Assembly (NCBI RefSeq): GCF_027158485.1
Contig: NZ_JAMKYJ010000013.1
Direction: 5' to 3' (one strand)
Source of the DNA: Oxalobacter formigenes
GTDB lineage: Bacteria; Pseudomonadota; Gammaproteobacteria; Burkholderiales; Burkholderiaceae_D
DNA: 64,000 nt
Under the pieces are notes generated by a model. It did no database searches. It had not been told where the DNA came from and worked only from the letters and a program-made list of their open reading frames with translations. Below, piece after piece: positions 52,816 to 62,292 of the stretch (positions are counted from its first letter, which is position 1; each line of letters starts with the position of its first letter). The translations under genes were made by a program, and so were the position numbers.

Positions 52816-53757
52816 ATGAAAAACATCATGAAAAAATGGATACTTTTCGTTCTGTTGACCTTCGACGTCATCTCGACGTGTTTTGCGTCGAAGAACGGTC
52901 AGGCCGGTTCATTTTATTTCATCGCAATGGATCAGCCTGCCAGCAATAACCATGTCCAGCTGAAAAAAGAACTTTCCAGACTCAAAAACACGAACCCTGA
53001 GTTTATCGTCCTAAATGGCATCAAGTCCAACGCTGAATCCTGTGGAGACGATTTATACACGGAACGGAAAGAGCTCTTGAACGATGTCAATCGCCCCGTT
53101 ATCGTTTCTCTGGCAGGAGGAGACTGGGTTTACTGCAAAAACTCAAGAGGAAATCCTGTTTCCGTCGAACGATTGAGGAGACTGAGAGAGATTCTTTTCG
53201 ACAGTGGGCACTCACTTGGCAATCAACCAATAAACCTGACACGCCAATCACTAAGCAACCGGTTCTCTGCCTATTCCGAAAATTTTTACTGGTCTCATGG
53301 CCCGGTTCTTTTCGCCACGCTTCATCTTCCGGCCAACAACAATAATTATCTGGCTGCTGCGGGCAGAAACAATGAATTCGAGGACAGGACAATTGCCAAC
53401 AAAAACTGGCTTGATCTGGTTTTCCGGCAAGCAACGCGTGAACATGCAAAAGCCATTGTCCTGTTCACAGACGGCAATCCATACAATGTAAAAACAGCCT
53501 CCAGAGACGGTTTTTCCGAAATAAGACAGAAACTGAATACGCTGCTCTCCCATTATTCGGGCCGCGTTCTCATCATTCATGGACAATCGGGCCCGATTCC
53601 AAAAGATATCGTATGGAAAGGCAAGCTGGGACTGGCCGGGGTTGGCTCCATCTGGACCCGTTTCAATGTCACGCCCAATTCGGGAGCCATTTTCAGGATT
53701 CAGCAAGCTGCGCCCAAAAAACAGGGTAAACAGAAAAAAGCTATACGGACACGTTAA
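52816..53757 (+). CDS. Secreted protein, metallophosphoesterase-like, degenerate
   Basis: Exported protein of 313 residues with a signal peptide (MKNIMKKWILFVLLTFDVISTCFA). Its layout recalls a group of secreted calcineurin-like phosphoesterases: CGDDLYTERKELLNDVNRPVIVSLAGGDWVYC near 76-108 stands where those have GDNEW and DC, and FATLHLPANNNNYLAAAGRNNEFEDRT near 172-198 where they have H-V-GSNN. Several expected metal ligands (GD, DN) are replaced, so activity is uncertain. The tail is very basic (KKQGKQKKAIRTR). Its 3' end overlaps recQ by 17 bases. The family call is from memory of motif order. Confidence 0.45.
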   Translation: MKNIMKKWILFVLLTFDVISTCFASKNGQAGSFYFIAMDQPASNNHVQLKKELSRLKNTNPEFIVLNGIKSNAESCGDDLYTERKELLNDVNRPVIVSLAGGDWVYCKNSRGNPVSVERLRRLREILFDSGHSLGNQPINLTRQSLSNRFSAYSENFYWSHGPVLFATLHLPANNNNYLAAAGRNNEFEDRTIANKNWLDLVFRQATREHAKAIVLFTDGNPYNVKTASRDGFSEIRQKLNTLLSHYSGRVLIIHGQSGPIPKDIVWKGKLGLAGVGSIWTRFNVTPNSGAIFRIQQAAPKKQGKQKKAIRTR

Positions 53758-55585
53758 ACTCGTTCACCAGCCTGATAATGTCATCGCCCCACTGCGAGAG
53801 GCGTTTGTCGCCAATGCCTGAAATCTGTTTCAGCTCATCGATTGTCACCGGCTTCGCAAGTGCGATTTCACGCAATGTGGCATCCTGAAAAATGACATAG
53901 GCAGGCATGTTTTGCTCGCGTGCAACTTCCATCCGCCACCAGCGCAATTTTTCGAACAGCTTTTGCTCCTGCGGTGGCAAAACGATTTGGGAGAATTTCG
54001 GCTGTGCTTTTTCCTTGCGTTTCTTTTCCGGTTTCTGATACTGCCGCAACAAAACCTTTTTTTCGCCTTTCAGAATCGGGCGTGCCAGTTCAGACAGTTT
54101 AAGCGCATTGTACTCGTCCATATCGACCCAGACGTACTGTGCCGCGACAGCCTGCCTCAACACACTTCGCCATTCCGCCACACTTTGCCCGGCTCCGATG
54201 CCGAAAGTCGATAGCTGGTTGTGTCGCCACTGTAAAACACGTTCGGAACTGATACCCCGCAAGACATCGATAACATGAAGCGCTCCAAAACGCTGGCCTA
54301 CCCGATAAATAGTCGAGAGCAGCTTTTGCATGTCTTTTGTCCCGTCTTTGGCGACCGGAGGCGTCAGGCAGGTATCGCAATTGCCACATGGGGCAGCGGA
54401 TTCACCGAAATATTCCAGTAAACGGACCCGTCTGCAAGTCAAGGTTTCGCAAAAACCCAGCAAGGCATCCAGCTTGCCGATCTGGATACGCCGGTGTTCG
54501 GGATCGGCATCCGACTCGTCGATCATTCGCCGCTGCTGAACGACATCCTGCAAACCGTATGACATCCAGGCCGTTGCCGGGTTGCCGTCCCGTCCGGCAC
54601 GTCCCGTTTCCTGATAATAGCCTTCCATACTCTTGGGCAAGTCCAGATGGGCGACGAAGCGAACATCCGGTTTGTCGATCCCCATTCCGAAAGCAATCGT
54701 CGCTACCATGACAATGCCCTCTTCCCTTAAAAAACGGGACTGGTTGACTGAACGCGTCTGCGTATCCATGCCAGCATGATAAGGCAGGGCATTGATATGA
54801 TGTTCAAGCAGAAACGCGACCATTTCATCCACCTTTTTGCGTGACAGACAATAAACGATACCGGCATCTCCCGGATGCTCGGATTGAATGAAATCCAGCA
54901 GTTGATGACGACCGTTTTCCTTTTCAACGATACAGTAGCGGATGTTGGGCCGATCGAAAGAGGAAATGAACTGCCTGGAATTTTCCAGTTTCAGGCGCGA
55001 GAGTATTTCTGCACGGGTATGCGCATCCGCCGTCGCTGTCAGTGCAATTCTCGGCACTGCCGGAAAATATTCATGCAGAATCGAGAGCTGGATATATTCC
55101 GGACGAAAATCATGCCCCCACTGGGAAACGCAATGCGCCTCATCAATGGCGAACAAGGCGATTTTCGTTTTTGAAAGCCAGTTCAGGCAACGCTCGGTTA
55201 CAAGACGTTCCGGAGCGATATAAACGAGATCGAGCTCGTTTTTCAGCACAGCCCGTTCAATCCGGGAAGCTTCTTCATACGATAAGGTCGAGTTGAGATA
55301 GGCGGCCCGCACCCCGGCTGTTTCGAGGGCATCGACTTGATCCTGCATCAATGCAATCAGAGGGGAAATGACGATCCCGACACCATCCCGAACCAGTGCA
55401 GGAATCTGGTAACAGAGAGACTTACCTCCCCCCGTCGGCATCAGGACCAGAGCGTCATGGCCGGAGGCGATTTCGGCAATGATTTCTTCCTGTTGATCTC
55501 GGAAAGAAGAATAGCCAAAAACCGATTGTAATATTTCCAATGCCTTTTGACGGCACGCCCGATTCATTGGCTTTTCAAACTCCAT
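53741..55585 (-). CDS. recQ: ATP-dependent DNA helicase RecQ
   Basis: 3'-5' helicase of recombination and fork repair, 614 residues as in E. coli. Walker A MPTGGGKSLCYQ near 49, DEAH box AIDEAHCVSQWGHDFRPEY near 145, motif VI QETGRAGRDG near 325, a zinc-binding domain with CRRVRLLEYFGESAAPCGNCDTC near 378-400, a winged helix, and a C-terminal HRDC domain (about 535-610). It follows uppP by 14 bases on the same strand. Confidence 0.97.
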   Translation of the reverse strand: MEFEKPMNRACRQKALEILQSVFGYSSFRDQQEEIIAEIASGHDALVLMPTGGGKSLCYQIPALVRDGVGIVISPLIALMQDQVDALETAGVRAAYLNSTLSYEEASRIERAVLKNELDLVYIAPERLVTERCLNWLSKTKIALFAIDEAHCVSQWGHDFRPEYIQLSILHEYFPAVPRIALTATADAHTRAEILSRLKLENSRQFISSFDRPNIRYCIVEKENGRHQLLDFIQSEHPGDAGIVYCLSRKKVDEMVAFLLEHHINALPYHAGMDTQTRSVNQSRFLREEGIVMVATIAFGMGIDKPDVRFVAHLDLPKSMEGYYQETGRAGRDGNPATAWMSYGLQDVVQQRRMIDESDADPEHRRIQIGKLDALLGFCETLTCRRVRLLEYFGESAAPCGNCDTCLTPPVAKDGTKDMQKLLSTIYRVGQRFGALHVIDVLRGISSERVLQWRHNQLSTFGIGAGQSVAEWRSVLRQAVAAQYVWVDMDEYNALKLSELARPILKGEKKVLLRQYQKPEKKRKEKAQPKFSQIVLPPQEQKLFEKLRWWRMEVAREQNMPAYVIFQDATLREIALAKPVTIDELKQISGIGDKRLSQWGDDIIRLVNEFNVSV

Positions 55586-55599
55586 ATCGCTTTGTTCAG

Positions 55600-56430
55600 T
55601 TAATCAACCCAATTGACCCATCCATAGTAAGCGCTAACTAATATGAACAGTCCGAAAGCGATACGATACCACGCAAAAGGGATGAAATTATGTGAACTGA
55701 TATATCTTAACAACCAGCGCACGCAGATAAACGCGGATATAAACGCTGCAATGGCGCCCACGGAAAACCAGGGTAAATCCGCAGCGGACAACAATGCTCT
55801 TTCTTTATAAACGGAATAGACTGTCGCCCCAAACAGGGTTGGAATGGCCAGAAAGAAAGAAAATTCAGTGGCGACTTTTCGCGACAATCCACAAATCATC
55901 CCGCCGATAATTGTCGCACCTGAGCGGCTGGTTCCCGGAATCAGCGCAAAAGCCTGCGCACACCCGACTTTGAACGCGTCCATCATACTCATTTCATCGA
56001 CAGATTCGATTTTCGAAACCGGATTTCTTTCATTTTTCCGTTCGACAACAATGATGATCAGTCCACCGATAATAAATGCCGCAGCCACAGGGACAGGGGC
56101 AAAAAGACAGGACTTGATAATCTTGTTGAATGAAACGCCTAAAATGGCGGCGGGTAAAAAAGCAATGATGAGATTGGTGACAAATCTGCGGTCTCTTGCA
56201 TTCGTAAAGAAGCCTTTTGTCACGCTGATTATTTTCTCATGATATACCCAGCAGACTGACAGCATGGCCCCGGACTGAATGGCGATTTCAAATACCTTGA
56301 TTTTTTCGCCGGTGAAATCCAGCAGGCTGCCTGCCAGAATGAGATGCCCCGTCGAGGAAATAGGCAAAAACTCGGTGACCCCCTCGACTATTCCCATAAT
56401 GAGGGCTTTTAACAAAAAAAGGAAATCCAT
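55600..56430 (-). CDS. uppP: Undecaprenyl-diphosphatase UppP (BacA)
   Basis: Membrane phosphatase that recycles undecaprenyl diphosphate to the monophosphate carrier for peptidoglycan and O-antigen synthesis. The 276 residues form about eight helices. The catalytic motifs are EGVTEFLPISSTGHLIL at 16-32 and PGTSRSGATIIGG near 165-177. Overproduction of such enzymes gives bacitracin resistance in other bacteria. It is the first gene of a probable uppP-recQ unit. Confidence 0.96.
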   Translation of the reverse strand: MDFLFLLKALIMGIVEGVTEFLPISSTGHLILAGSLLDFTGEKIKVFEIAIQSGAMLSVCWVYHEKIISVTKGFFTNARDRRFVTNLIIAFLPAAILGVSFNKIIKSCLFAPVPVAAAFIIGGLIIIVVERKNERNPVSKIESVDEMSMMDAFKVGCAQAFALIPGTSRSGATIIGGMICGLSRKVATEFSFFLAIPTLFGATVYSVYKERALLSAADLPWFSVGAIAAFISAFICVRWLLRYISSHNFIPFAWYRIAFGLFILVSAYYGWVNWVD

Positions 56431-56916
56431 GATCCAGACTTTAAATGAACGCGAAAAGAACTGGTTTCCGATTCCCGAATCTTCAACTCACTAATTGCAG
56501 GAAAGAAATCACTCCTTGACAGGTCGCCATCATACTCGAAAAACAGATGGCTGGAAAAATAAAATTTCTTTCTGTTGAAGCCTGTTATCAGACAGGATCA
56601 TAAACATGCCTGTGTTTACAATTCTTCACTAACTTTTAACAGTATCGAAATGATTCGCCCTGCTTTCAAGCCGAAAGTGCAAAAGTTGCTGCTATCATTC
56701 CTGCCTGTTTTATTAAAACTTTATACATTTGTAACAACTTATTGAATTTCGTGTAATGCTTTGTGAAAAGCACTAAATTCATATCAGGAACAAAACGTAT
56801 TAAACCGTTAAGCTGTTTTGAACAGAAAACAATTCATACACTCAAATACGGCAATAAAAAATCCGGTAACCATGTCGTCTAAAATCTGAACTTTTGACAA
56901 AGAAACGGCTGTTGGA
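56431..56916. other. Intergenic region uppP / macA
   Basis: 486 bases with no gene, A+T rich, between divergent genes. A candidate macA promoter has TTGTAA (56730-56735) and TGTAAT (56753-56758) with 17 bases between, which would give a leader of about 150 bases. Nothing else was recognised; no operator for a macA regulator is evident and no regulator gene is adjacent. Confidence 0.45.
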
Positions 56917-58146
56917 ATGAACGCGAACATGCTCGAAAAAATAAAAAAACTCAAAAATCCAAAAGTCTGGATTCCTGTATCGGCCATTATAGTAATCGTC
57001 ATAGCCGCACTAACGTACTGGCTTGCGACCAGCGAGGACGATATTACTTACATGACGGAAAAAGCCCGTGTGGGCAACATCAGCCAGGTTGTTGAAGCGA
57101 CAGGCGAAGTCGCAGCGGTCAACCTCGTCAATGTCGGTGCTCAGGTATCGGGACAGATCAAAAAACTCTATGTCGTTCTGGGACAGGAAGTCAAACAGGG
57201 CGATATGATCGCCGAGATCGATTCGCAGACTCAGGAAAATACCTTGAATACGGACAGGGCAAAACTTGCCAATTACAAGGCCCAGCTGGAAGCCCGCAAA
57301 ATCCTGTTGAACATCGCGAAGAAACAATACGATCGTGAACTTGTATTGATCAAGACGAATTCGACTTCACAACAGAATCTCGAAAACGCCAGGGACACGT
57401 ACGCGACCGCCCGGGCAAATGTCAATGAAATGGAATCCCTGATCAAACAGACCCAGATCACGATTAACACGGATGAAACCAATCTGGGATACACCAAGAT
57501 CAGGGCACCGTTGAATGGAACGATCGTATCCGTTCCTGTCGAAGAAGGCCAGACGGTCAACGCCAACCAGACGACACCGACGATTGTCCAGATTGCAAAC
57601 CTCGGCGATATGGAAATCGACATCCAGATTTCCGAAGGCGACATCACCAAAGTCAAACCCGGCATGCCTGTCGATTACACGATTCTGTCCGAACCGAACA
57701 CGATTTTCCATGCAAAACTGGATTCGATCGATCCGGGCCTGACGACACTGACCGACGGCAGCTACAGCAAGAGCAGCACGTCCAGTTCGTCCTCATCCAC
57801 ATCGACAGCAGCCGTTTATTACTACGGACGTTCCTACGTGAAAAATGATGAAGGCAAACTCCGGATCGGCATGATGACCCAGAACACCATTCTCGTCTCT
57901 TCTGCCGAAAACGTTCTGGTCGTCCCGACGATCGCGCTAACGAACCGGAATGACCAATATTTCGTCCGCATATTGACGGATAAAAACAAGGTTGAAAAAC
58001 GGGATGTCGAAATCGGCATTTCCGATGGTGTCTATACTGAAATCACGTCCGGACTGGCCGAGGGAGACCAGGTCATCACCTCCGAAGTCGGAAAAAATGA
58101 AAAAGTCGGTTCCAGCTCGACCCGCAGCAGACCACCGAGGATTTAA
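56917..58146 (+). CDS. macA: MacA-like periplasmic adaptor
   Basis: Membrane fusion protein of a MacAB-type tripartite exporter, 409 residues. One N-terminal membrane helix (about 17-37), a lipoyl half-motif near 70-105, a long coiled-coil hairpin (about 110-190, NTDRAKLANYKAQLEARK), then the beta-barrel domain. A serine-rich, low-complexity insert lies at about 286-300 (SKSSTSSSSSSTSTAA) in the beta-barrel. macB starts 2 bases after its stop. Confidence 0.93.
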   Translation: MNANMLEKIKKLKNPKVWIPVSAIIVIVIAALTYWLATSEDDITYMTEKARVGNISQVVEATGEVAAVNLVNVGAQVSGQIKKLYVVLGQEVKQGDMIAEIDSQTQENTLNTDRAKLANYKAQLEARKILLNIAKKQYDRELVLIKTNSTSQQNLENARDTYATARANVNEMESLIKQTQITINTDETNLGYTKIRAPLNGTIVSVPVEEGQTVNANQTTPTIVQIANLGDMEIDIQISEGDITKVKPGMPVDYTILSEPNTIFHAKLDSIDPGLTTLTDGSYSKSSTSSSSSSTSTAAVYYYGRSYVKNDEGKLRIGMMTQNTILVSSAENVLVVPTIALTNRNDQYFVRILTDKNKVEKRDVEIGISDGVYTEITSGLAEGDQVITSEVGKNEKVGSSSTRSRPPRI

Positions 58147-58148
58147 GC

Positions 58149-60089
58149 ATGAACATCATCGAACTGCGAAACATAAACAAAATTTATGGATCGGGCAACA
58201 ATCAGGTCCATGTCCTGAAAGACATCAATCTGGACATCGAATCGGGAGATTTTGTCGCCATCATCGGACAGTCCGGTTCCGGCAAATCGACCCTGATGAA
58301 TATTCTCGGCTGCCTCGATACCGCGAGCTCGGGAGACTATAAAATCGCCGGTGAAGATCTGGCGGGAATGAGCCCCGACGACCTCGCCACCCTGCGAAGC
58401 AAATATCTCGGCTTTATTTTCCAGCGTTATAACCTGCTGGCTACCCTGAATGCGGAAGAAAACGTCGAGCTGCCGGCTATTTACTCCGGCCTGAAATCCC
58501 AGGAAAGAAAAGAACGCGCCGACCAGATCCTCTCCAATCTGGAACTGGGCAACCGTATCGACCATTTTCCGTCCGAACTGTCCGGCGGTCAGCAACAGCG
58601 TGTCAGTATTGCGCGTGCCCTGATGAATGGCGGCGAAATCATCCTTGCCGATGAACCGACGGGGGCACTGGATTCGAAAAGTGGCCTCAACGTCATGGCC
58701 ATTCTCCAGCAGCTGAATGATCAGGGGCATACCATCATTCTGGTCACTCATGACCAGAACATCGCCAATTACGCCAACCGGATCATTGAAATCAAGGACG
58801 GCGCCATTATTTCCGACATCCGGAAAGCACCGAACAAAAACAAAAAAGAAGAGTTCCCGCCAAAGGACAATTCGAGAAATACCTTCGCTTATCTGAAAGA
58901 CCAGTTTTTCGAGGCATTCAGAATGTCGATTCAGGCTATCAAGACCCATAAATTGCGGTCTGGCCTGACCATGCTCGGGATCATTATCGGGATTGCCTCG
59001 GTCGTTTCCGTTGTCGCACTGGGAAAAGGCTCGCAGGAAAAAATTCTGGAGGACATTAATTCTCTGGGTACCAATACGATTGTCGTGATGCCGGGTAAAG
59101 GATTTGGCGACCGCAATTCGAGCAAATATAAAACGCTTACTGTCAACGATGCTGAACTGTTGGCACGCCAGAGTTACGTGGACAGTACGACACCAGCGGT
59201 TCGCACTTCCGGCACCCTGACAAGGGAAAACATTTCCGTAACCGGCCAGTTGAACGGTGTAGGTGACCAGTACTTCGACGTAACGGGCCTGAAACCGGAA
59301 GCGGGACGGTTTTTCAACAAGGAAGACGTGAAATCGGGTAGCGCCGTCGTCGTTATCGACCAGAACACGAAAGAAAAACTGTTCCCGAACACGACAGACA
59401 TACTGGGCAAAACCATTATTTTCAACCGGCAACCGCTGAAAATAATCGGTATTTCACAAAAACAGAATGCCAGTTTCGGTACGACCGATACCCTGACCAT
59501 GTGGTCGCCCTATACGGCCGTTATGAACCGTATTACCGGGGACAGGAATATCTCGTCAATCACGGTCAAGGTCAAGGACAATGTCAGCATGACGGCAGCC
59601 GAGAAAAACGTCATCCGCTTTTTGACCGCCAAGCACGGCAAGGAAGACTTTTTCACGGTCAATACCGACAGCATCCGTCAAACGATTGAAAGTACGACGA
59701 ATACCATGCGTCTCCTGATATCGTGTATCGCCCTGATTTCACTCGTTGTCGGCGGTATCGGGGTCATGAATATCATGCTTGTTTCCGTAACGGAACGAAC
59801 CCGCGAGATCGGCATACGCATGGCGGTCGGAGCCCGCCGAAACAGCGTGCTACAGCAGTTTCTGATAGAAGCCGTCCTTATATGCCTGATCGGCGGTTTT
59901 ATCGGCGTTCTGTTCGTTTTCGGTATCGGGTTTCTGTTCAGCATGTTCGTACAGGCCTTCACCATGTCGTATTCAGCCACTTCCGTCATTCTGGCGATAA
60001 GCTGTTCGACACTGATCGGTGTGATTTTCGGATATATTCCCGCCCGCAACGCTTCTCTTCTTAATCCGGTGGATGCATTATGCGACTGA
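58149..60089 (+). CDS. macB: MacB-like ABC exporter
   Basis: ATPase-permease of a tripartite exporter, 646 residues. Walker A GQSGSGKST (40-48), signature LSGGQQQ (144-150), Walker B ILADEPTGALD near 165-175, then a membrane helix near 275-295, a large periplasmic domain (about 300-520) and three C-terminal helices with GGIGVMNIMLVSVTERTREIG near 535-555, all typical of MacB. Substrates of this class include macrolides, peptides, toxins and siderophores. The next gene overlaps its end by 10 bases. Confidence 0.95.
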   Translation: MNIIELRNINKIYGSGNNQVHVLKDINLDIESGDFVAIIGQSGSGKSTLMNILGCLDTASSGDYKIAGEDLAGMSPDDLATLRSKYLGFIFQRYNLLATLNAEENVELPAIYSGLKSQERKERADQILSNLELGNRIDHFPSELSGGQQQRVSIARALMNGGEIILADEPTGALDSKSGLNVMAILQQLNDQGHTIILVTHDQNIANYANRIIEIKDGAIISDIRKAPNKNKKEEFPPKDNSRNTFAYLKDQFFEAFRMSIQAIKTHKLRSGLTMLGIIIGIASVVSVVALGKGSQEKILEDINSLGTNTIVVMPGKGFGDRNSSKYKTLTVNDAELLARQSYVDSTTPAVRTSGTLTRENISVTGQLNGVGDQYFDVTGLKPEAGRFFNKEDVKSGSAVVVIDQNTKEKLFPNTTDILGKTIIFNRQPLKIIGISQKQNASFGTTDTLTMWSPYTAVMNRITGDRNISSITVKVKDNVSMTAAEKNVIRFLTAKHGKEDFFTVNTDSIRQTIESTTNTMRLLISCIALISLVVGGIGVMNIMLVSVTERTREIGIRMAVGARRNSVLQQFLIEAVLICLIGGFIGVLFVFGIGFLFSMFVQAFTMSYSATSVILAISCSTLIGVIFGYIPARNASLLNPVDALCD

Positions 60090-61444
60090 TTCCCTGTACC
60101 CTTTTATGTCTGATTATCGCCGGTTGCGCTACCCAGACCACGACGATTCCCGATATGGGAGTCATTCCCCAGCAAACGATTGTTGCCGGATACAAAATCG
60201 ATTCCGAATGGTGGAAAACCTATCATGACGAGAATCTGAACAAACTGGTTGCAGTTGCCCTTGAAAACAATATCGACCTGAAAAAGAGCGCGATTACGGT
60301 CAACAAGGCCCTGTACGAAGCCAATTTGCTTGGCCAGAATCTGGTACCTGAATTTTCCGGTTCTCTTGGCGCTTCGGTCAGCAATAACATGAAAGCGGGT
60401 CAAACATCCCACAATTACACGTCTGAACTGGGTGTCAGCTACGAGATCGACTTGTGGCGTAAACTGAGCAGTGCGGCATCCGCACAGGAATGGGAATACA
60501 AGGCGACACAGCAGGATATGGAAACGACACGTCTTGCGCTGATCAACAACATCGTCGACAGTTATTTCCATCTCGTTTATCTGAATCAGGCCATTCGTGT
60601 CACTGAAGAGAATATCGGGTTTTATACGCAGCTGCTCCAGATCATCAATAACAAATTCACATCCGGAAAAGTCGATGCACTGGAACCGTTGACGGCAGAA
60701 AAATCCCTGCTGGCTTCCAGAAACAGCCTCATGACGCTGGAAAACAATCGCAAAACGGTCGAACAGACATTGAGAAATCTGCTTAATCTGCGCCCGGGTG
60801 ACAAACTGGACATCAAAACAGCCGACATATTGATGACACCGGCGACGAACGTCGATCTGAACGTACCGATTTCCGCTCTGGGACTTCGTCCCGATGTCAA
60901 AGCGGCCGAATACCGGATCCAGTCTGCTTTTCTCGACTGGGAATCGGTAAAAGCCAGTGTTTACCCCAGCGTGACAATTGGCAGTACGCTTAGCACCGCG
61001 TCAAATAAAAGCAGCTCGATGTTCAATGTTCCCTTCCTCGGTGGTACGGTCAACATCAATCTTCCATTTTTGCAATGGAACAAGATCAAATGGAACATCA
61101 AGATATCCGAAGCCGACTTTGAAAACGCCAGACTCAATCTGACCTCTTCCGTCAACACGGCCTTGAATGAAGTGGATACTTACTATTACTCGTATGAAAA
61201 ATCGGTTTCACTATTGGACAATCTCTCAAGAAGATACGATAACGATGCCAAAATCAGCGTTTACAACCGCATGCGTTATGAAGCCGGCGCGACAGAACTT
61301 AAAGACTGGCTGGATGCAAAAACTTCCGAAAACAGTTCCATGCTTTCCCTGCTGGAAGGGAAATACAATACGATTACCTATGAAAACGCGATTTATAAAT
61401 CTCTGGGAGCCAAACTGTCTGCCAATCAGGTTTCAAAGCCATAA
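60080..61444 (+). CDS. NodT/TolC-family outer-membrane efflux lipoprotein
   Basis: Outer-membrane channel of 454 residues completing the MacAB system. The signal peptide ends with lipobox IIAGC (Cys16). Two OEP repeats are seen, about 60-250 and 260-445. WWKTYHDENLNKLVAVALENNIDLK is the family opening, and ALGLRPDVKAAEYRIQSAFLDWESVKASVYPSV lies near 265-297. Because the operon brings its own channel, the exporter does not depend on TolC at 62.3 kb. The specific name cannot be assigned. Confidence 0.92.
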   Translation: MRLIPCTLLCLIIAGCATQTTTIPDMGVIPQQTIVAGYKIDSEWWKTYHDENLNKLVAVALENNIDLKKSAITVNKALYEANLLGQNLVPEFSGSLGASVSNNMKAGQTSHNYTSELGVSYEIDLWRKLSSAASAQEWEYKATQQDMETTRLALINNIVDSYFHLVYLNQAIRVTEENIGFYTQLLQIINNKFTSGKVDALEPLTAEKSLLASRNSLMTLENNRKTVEQTLRNLLNLRPGDKLDIKTADILMTPATNVDLNVPISALGLRPDVKAAEYRIQSAFLDWESVKASVYPSVTIGSTLSTASNKSSSMFNVPFLGGTVNINLPFLQWNKIKWNIKISEADFENARLNLTSSVNTALNEVDTYYYSYEKSVSLLDNLSRRYDNDAKISVYNRMRYEAGATELKDWLDAKTSENSSMLSLLEGKYNTITYENAIYKSLGAKLSANQVSKP

Positions 61445-61472
61445 ATCAAATGGTTTTTTTGCCATTTGATTT
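61443..61472 (+). terminator. Hairpin at the end of the mac operon
   Basis: AAATCAAATGG (61443-61453) and CCATTTGATTT (61462-61472) are perfect 11-base inverted repeats; the loop is seven Ts and a G. No T-run follows the second arm, so it may stabilise the mRNA end rather than terminate strongly. The first arm overlaps the stop codon. Confidence 0.5.
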
Positions 61473-61597
61473 ACAAAAGCCATTGCGAACAAACAAAAAA
61501 ACAGAAAGTTTCCTTCAATAGTCCGAAAACAGCCGCGCCCGCATGCCTGCATTTGTTAAAATGTCATGCGTCAAATAAATTTTTTCGTCAGGCAATC

Positions 61598-62251
61598 ATG
61601 CAGGAAGCGCGCATCAACATGATCGAAAACCAGTTACGTGCCGGCGGCGTGCACGTAAAAGAGGTTTTCGATGCCGTTTCAGCCATCCGGCGTGAAGAAT
61701 TCGTGCCATCCGAATATCGGCAATACGCTTTTGCCGATATGGAAATTCCGCTTCCTTATGCCCAGAACATGTTAACGCCCCTTTCTGAAGCATTGGTGTT
61801 ACAGGAAACCGGATTGCGCAAGGACGATACCGTCCTTGAAATCGGTACCGGATCGGGTTATATGGCCGCCCTCCTGTCTCACCAATCAAGACACGTTACC
61901 ACTGTTGAAATTGAAGAGGGATTGAAGCAGCAGGCTCAAGATAATCTGGACCGTTACGGTATAAAGAATGTCCAGGTTATCCATGACAATGGATTTTTGA
62001 TCGAGCGTTATGCCAGAGATCGCCTGTTTGACGTAATTGTTTTTTCTGGATCAGTCTCAAACATTCCCGAAACGTTTAAAGATAAACTTGCGGACAACGG
62101 AAGAATGATTGTATTTTATGGAACAGAACCTTGCGTTCAGGCAATATTTTTACAGAAAAACTCAGCCATGGACATCAAGACCGGGATATTATTTCAAACA
62201 TCGGTAAAACCATTGAAAGAACAACCGGGGCGCTCGCCATTCCGGTTTTGA
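61598..62251 (+). CDS. pcm: Protein-L-isoaspartate O-methyltransferase family
   Basis: SAM-dependent methyltransferase of 217 residues related to Pcm, which repairs isoaspartyl residues. The SAM loop is VLEIGTGSGYMAALLS near 87-102. NMIENQLRAGGV and RREEFVPSEYRQYAFADMEIPLPY are family segments; PLPYAQNMLTPL replaces the TISQPYIVA stretch of classical Pcm, so this is the variant often found before tolC in betaproteobacteria and its substrate is not certain. The ATG at 61598 is preferred because upstream codons look non-coding. tolC starts 41 bases later. Confidence 0.82.
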   Translation: MQEARINMIENQLRAGGVHVKEVFDAVSAIRREEFVPSEYRQYAFADMEIPLPYAQNMLTPLSEALVLQETGLRKDDTVLEIGTGSGYMAALLSHQSRHVTTVEIEEGLKQQAQDNLDRYGIKNVQVIHDNGFLIERYARDRLFDVIVFSGSVSNIPETFKDKLADNGRMIVFYGTEPCVQAIFLQKNSAMDIKTGILFQTSVKPLKEQPGRSPFRF

Positions 62252-62292
62252 AATCATAAAAACAATCGTTCCAAAACATATTTGGAGTAAGT

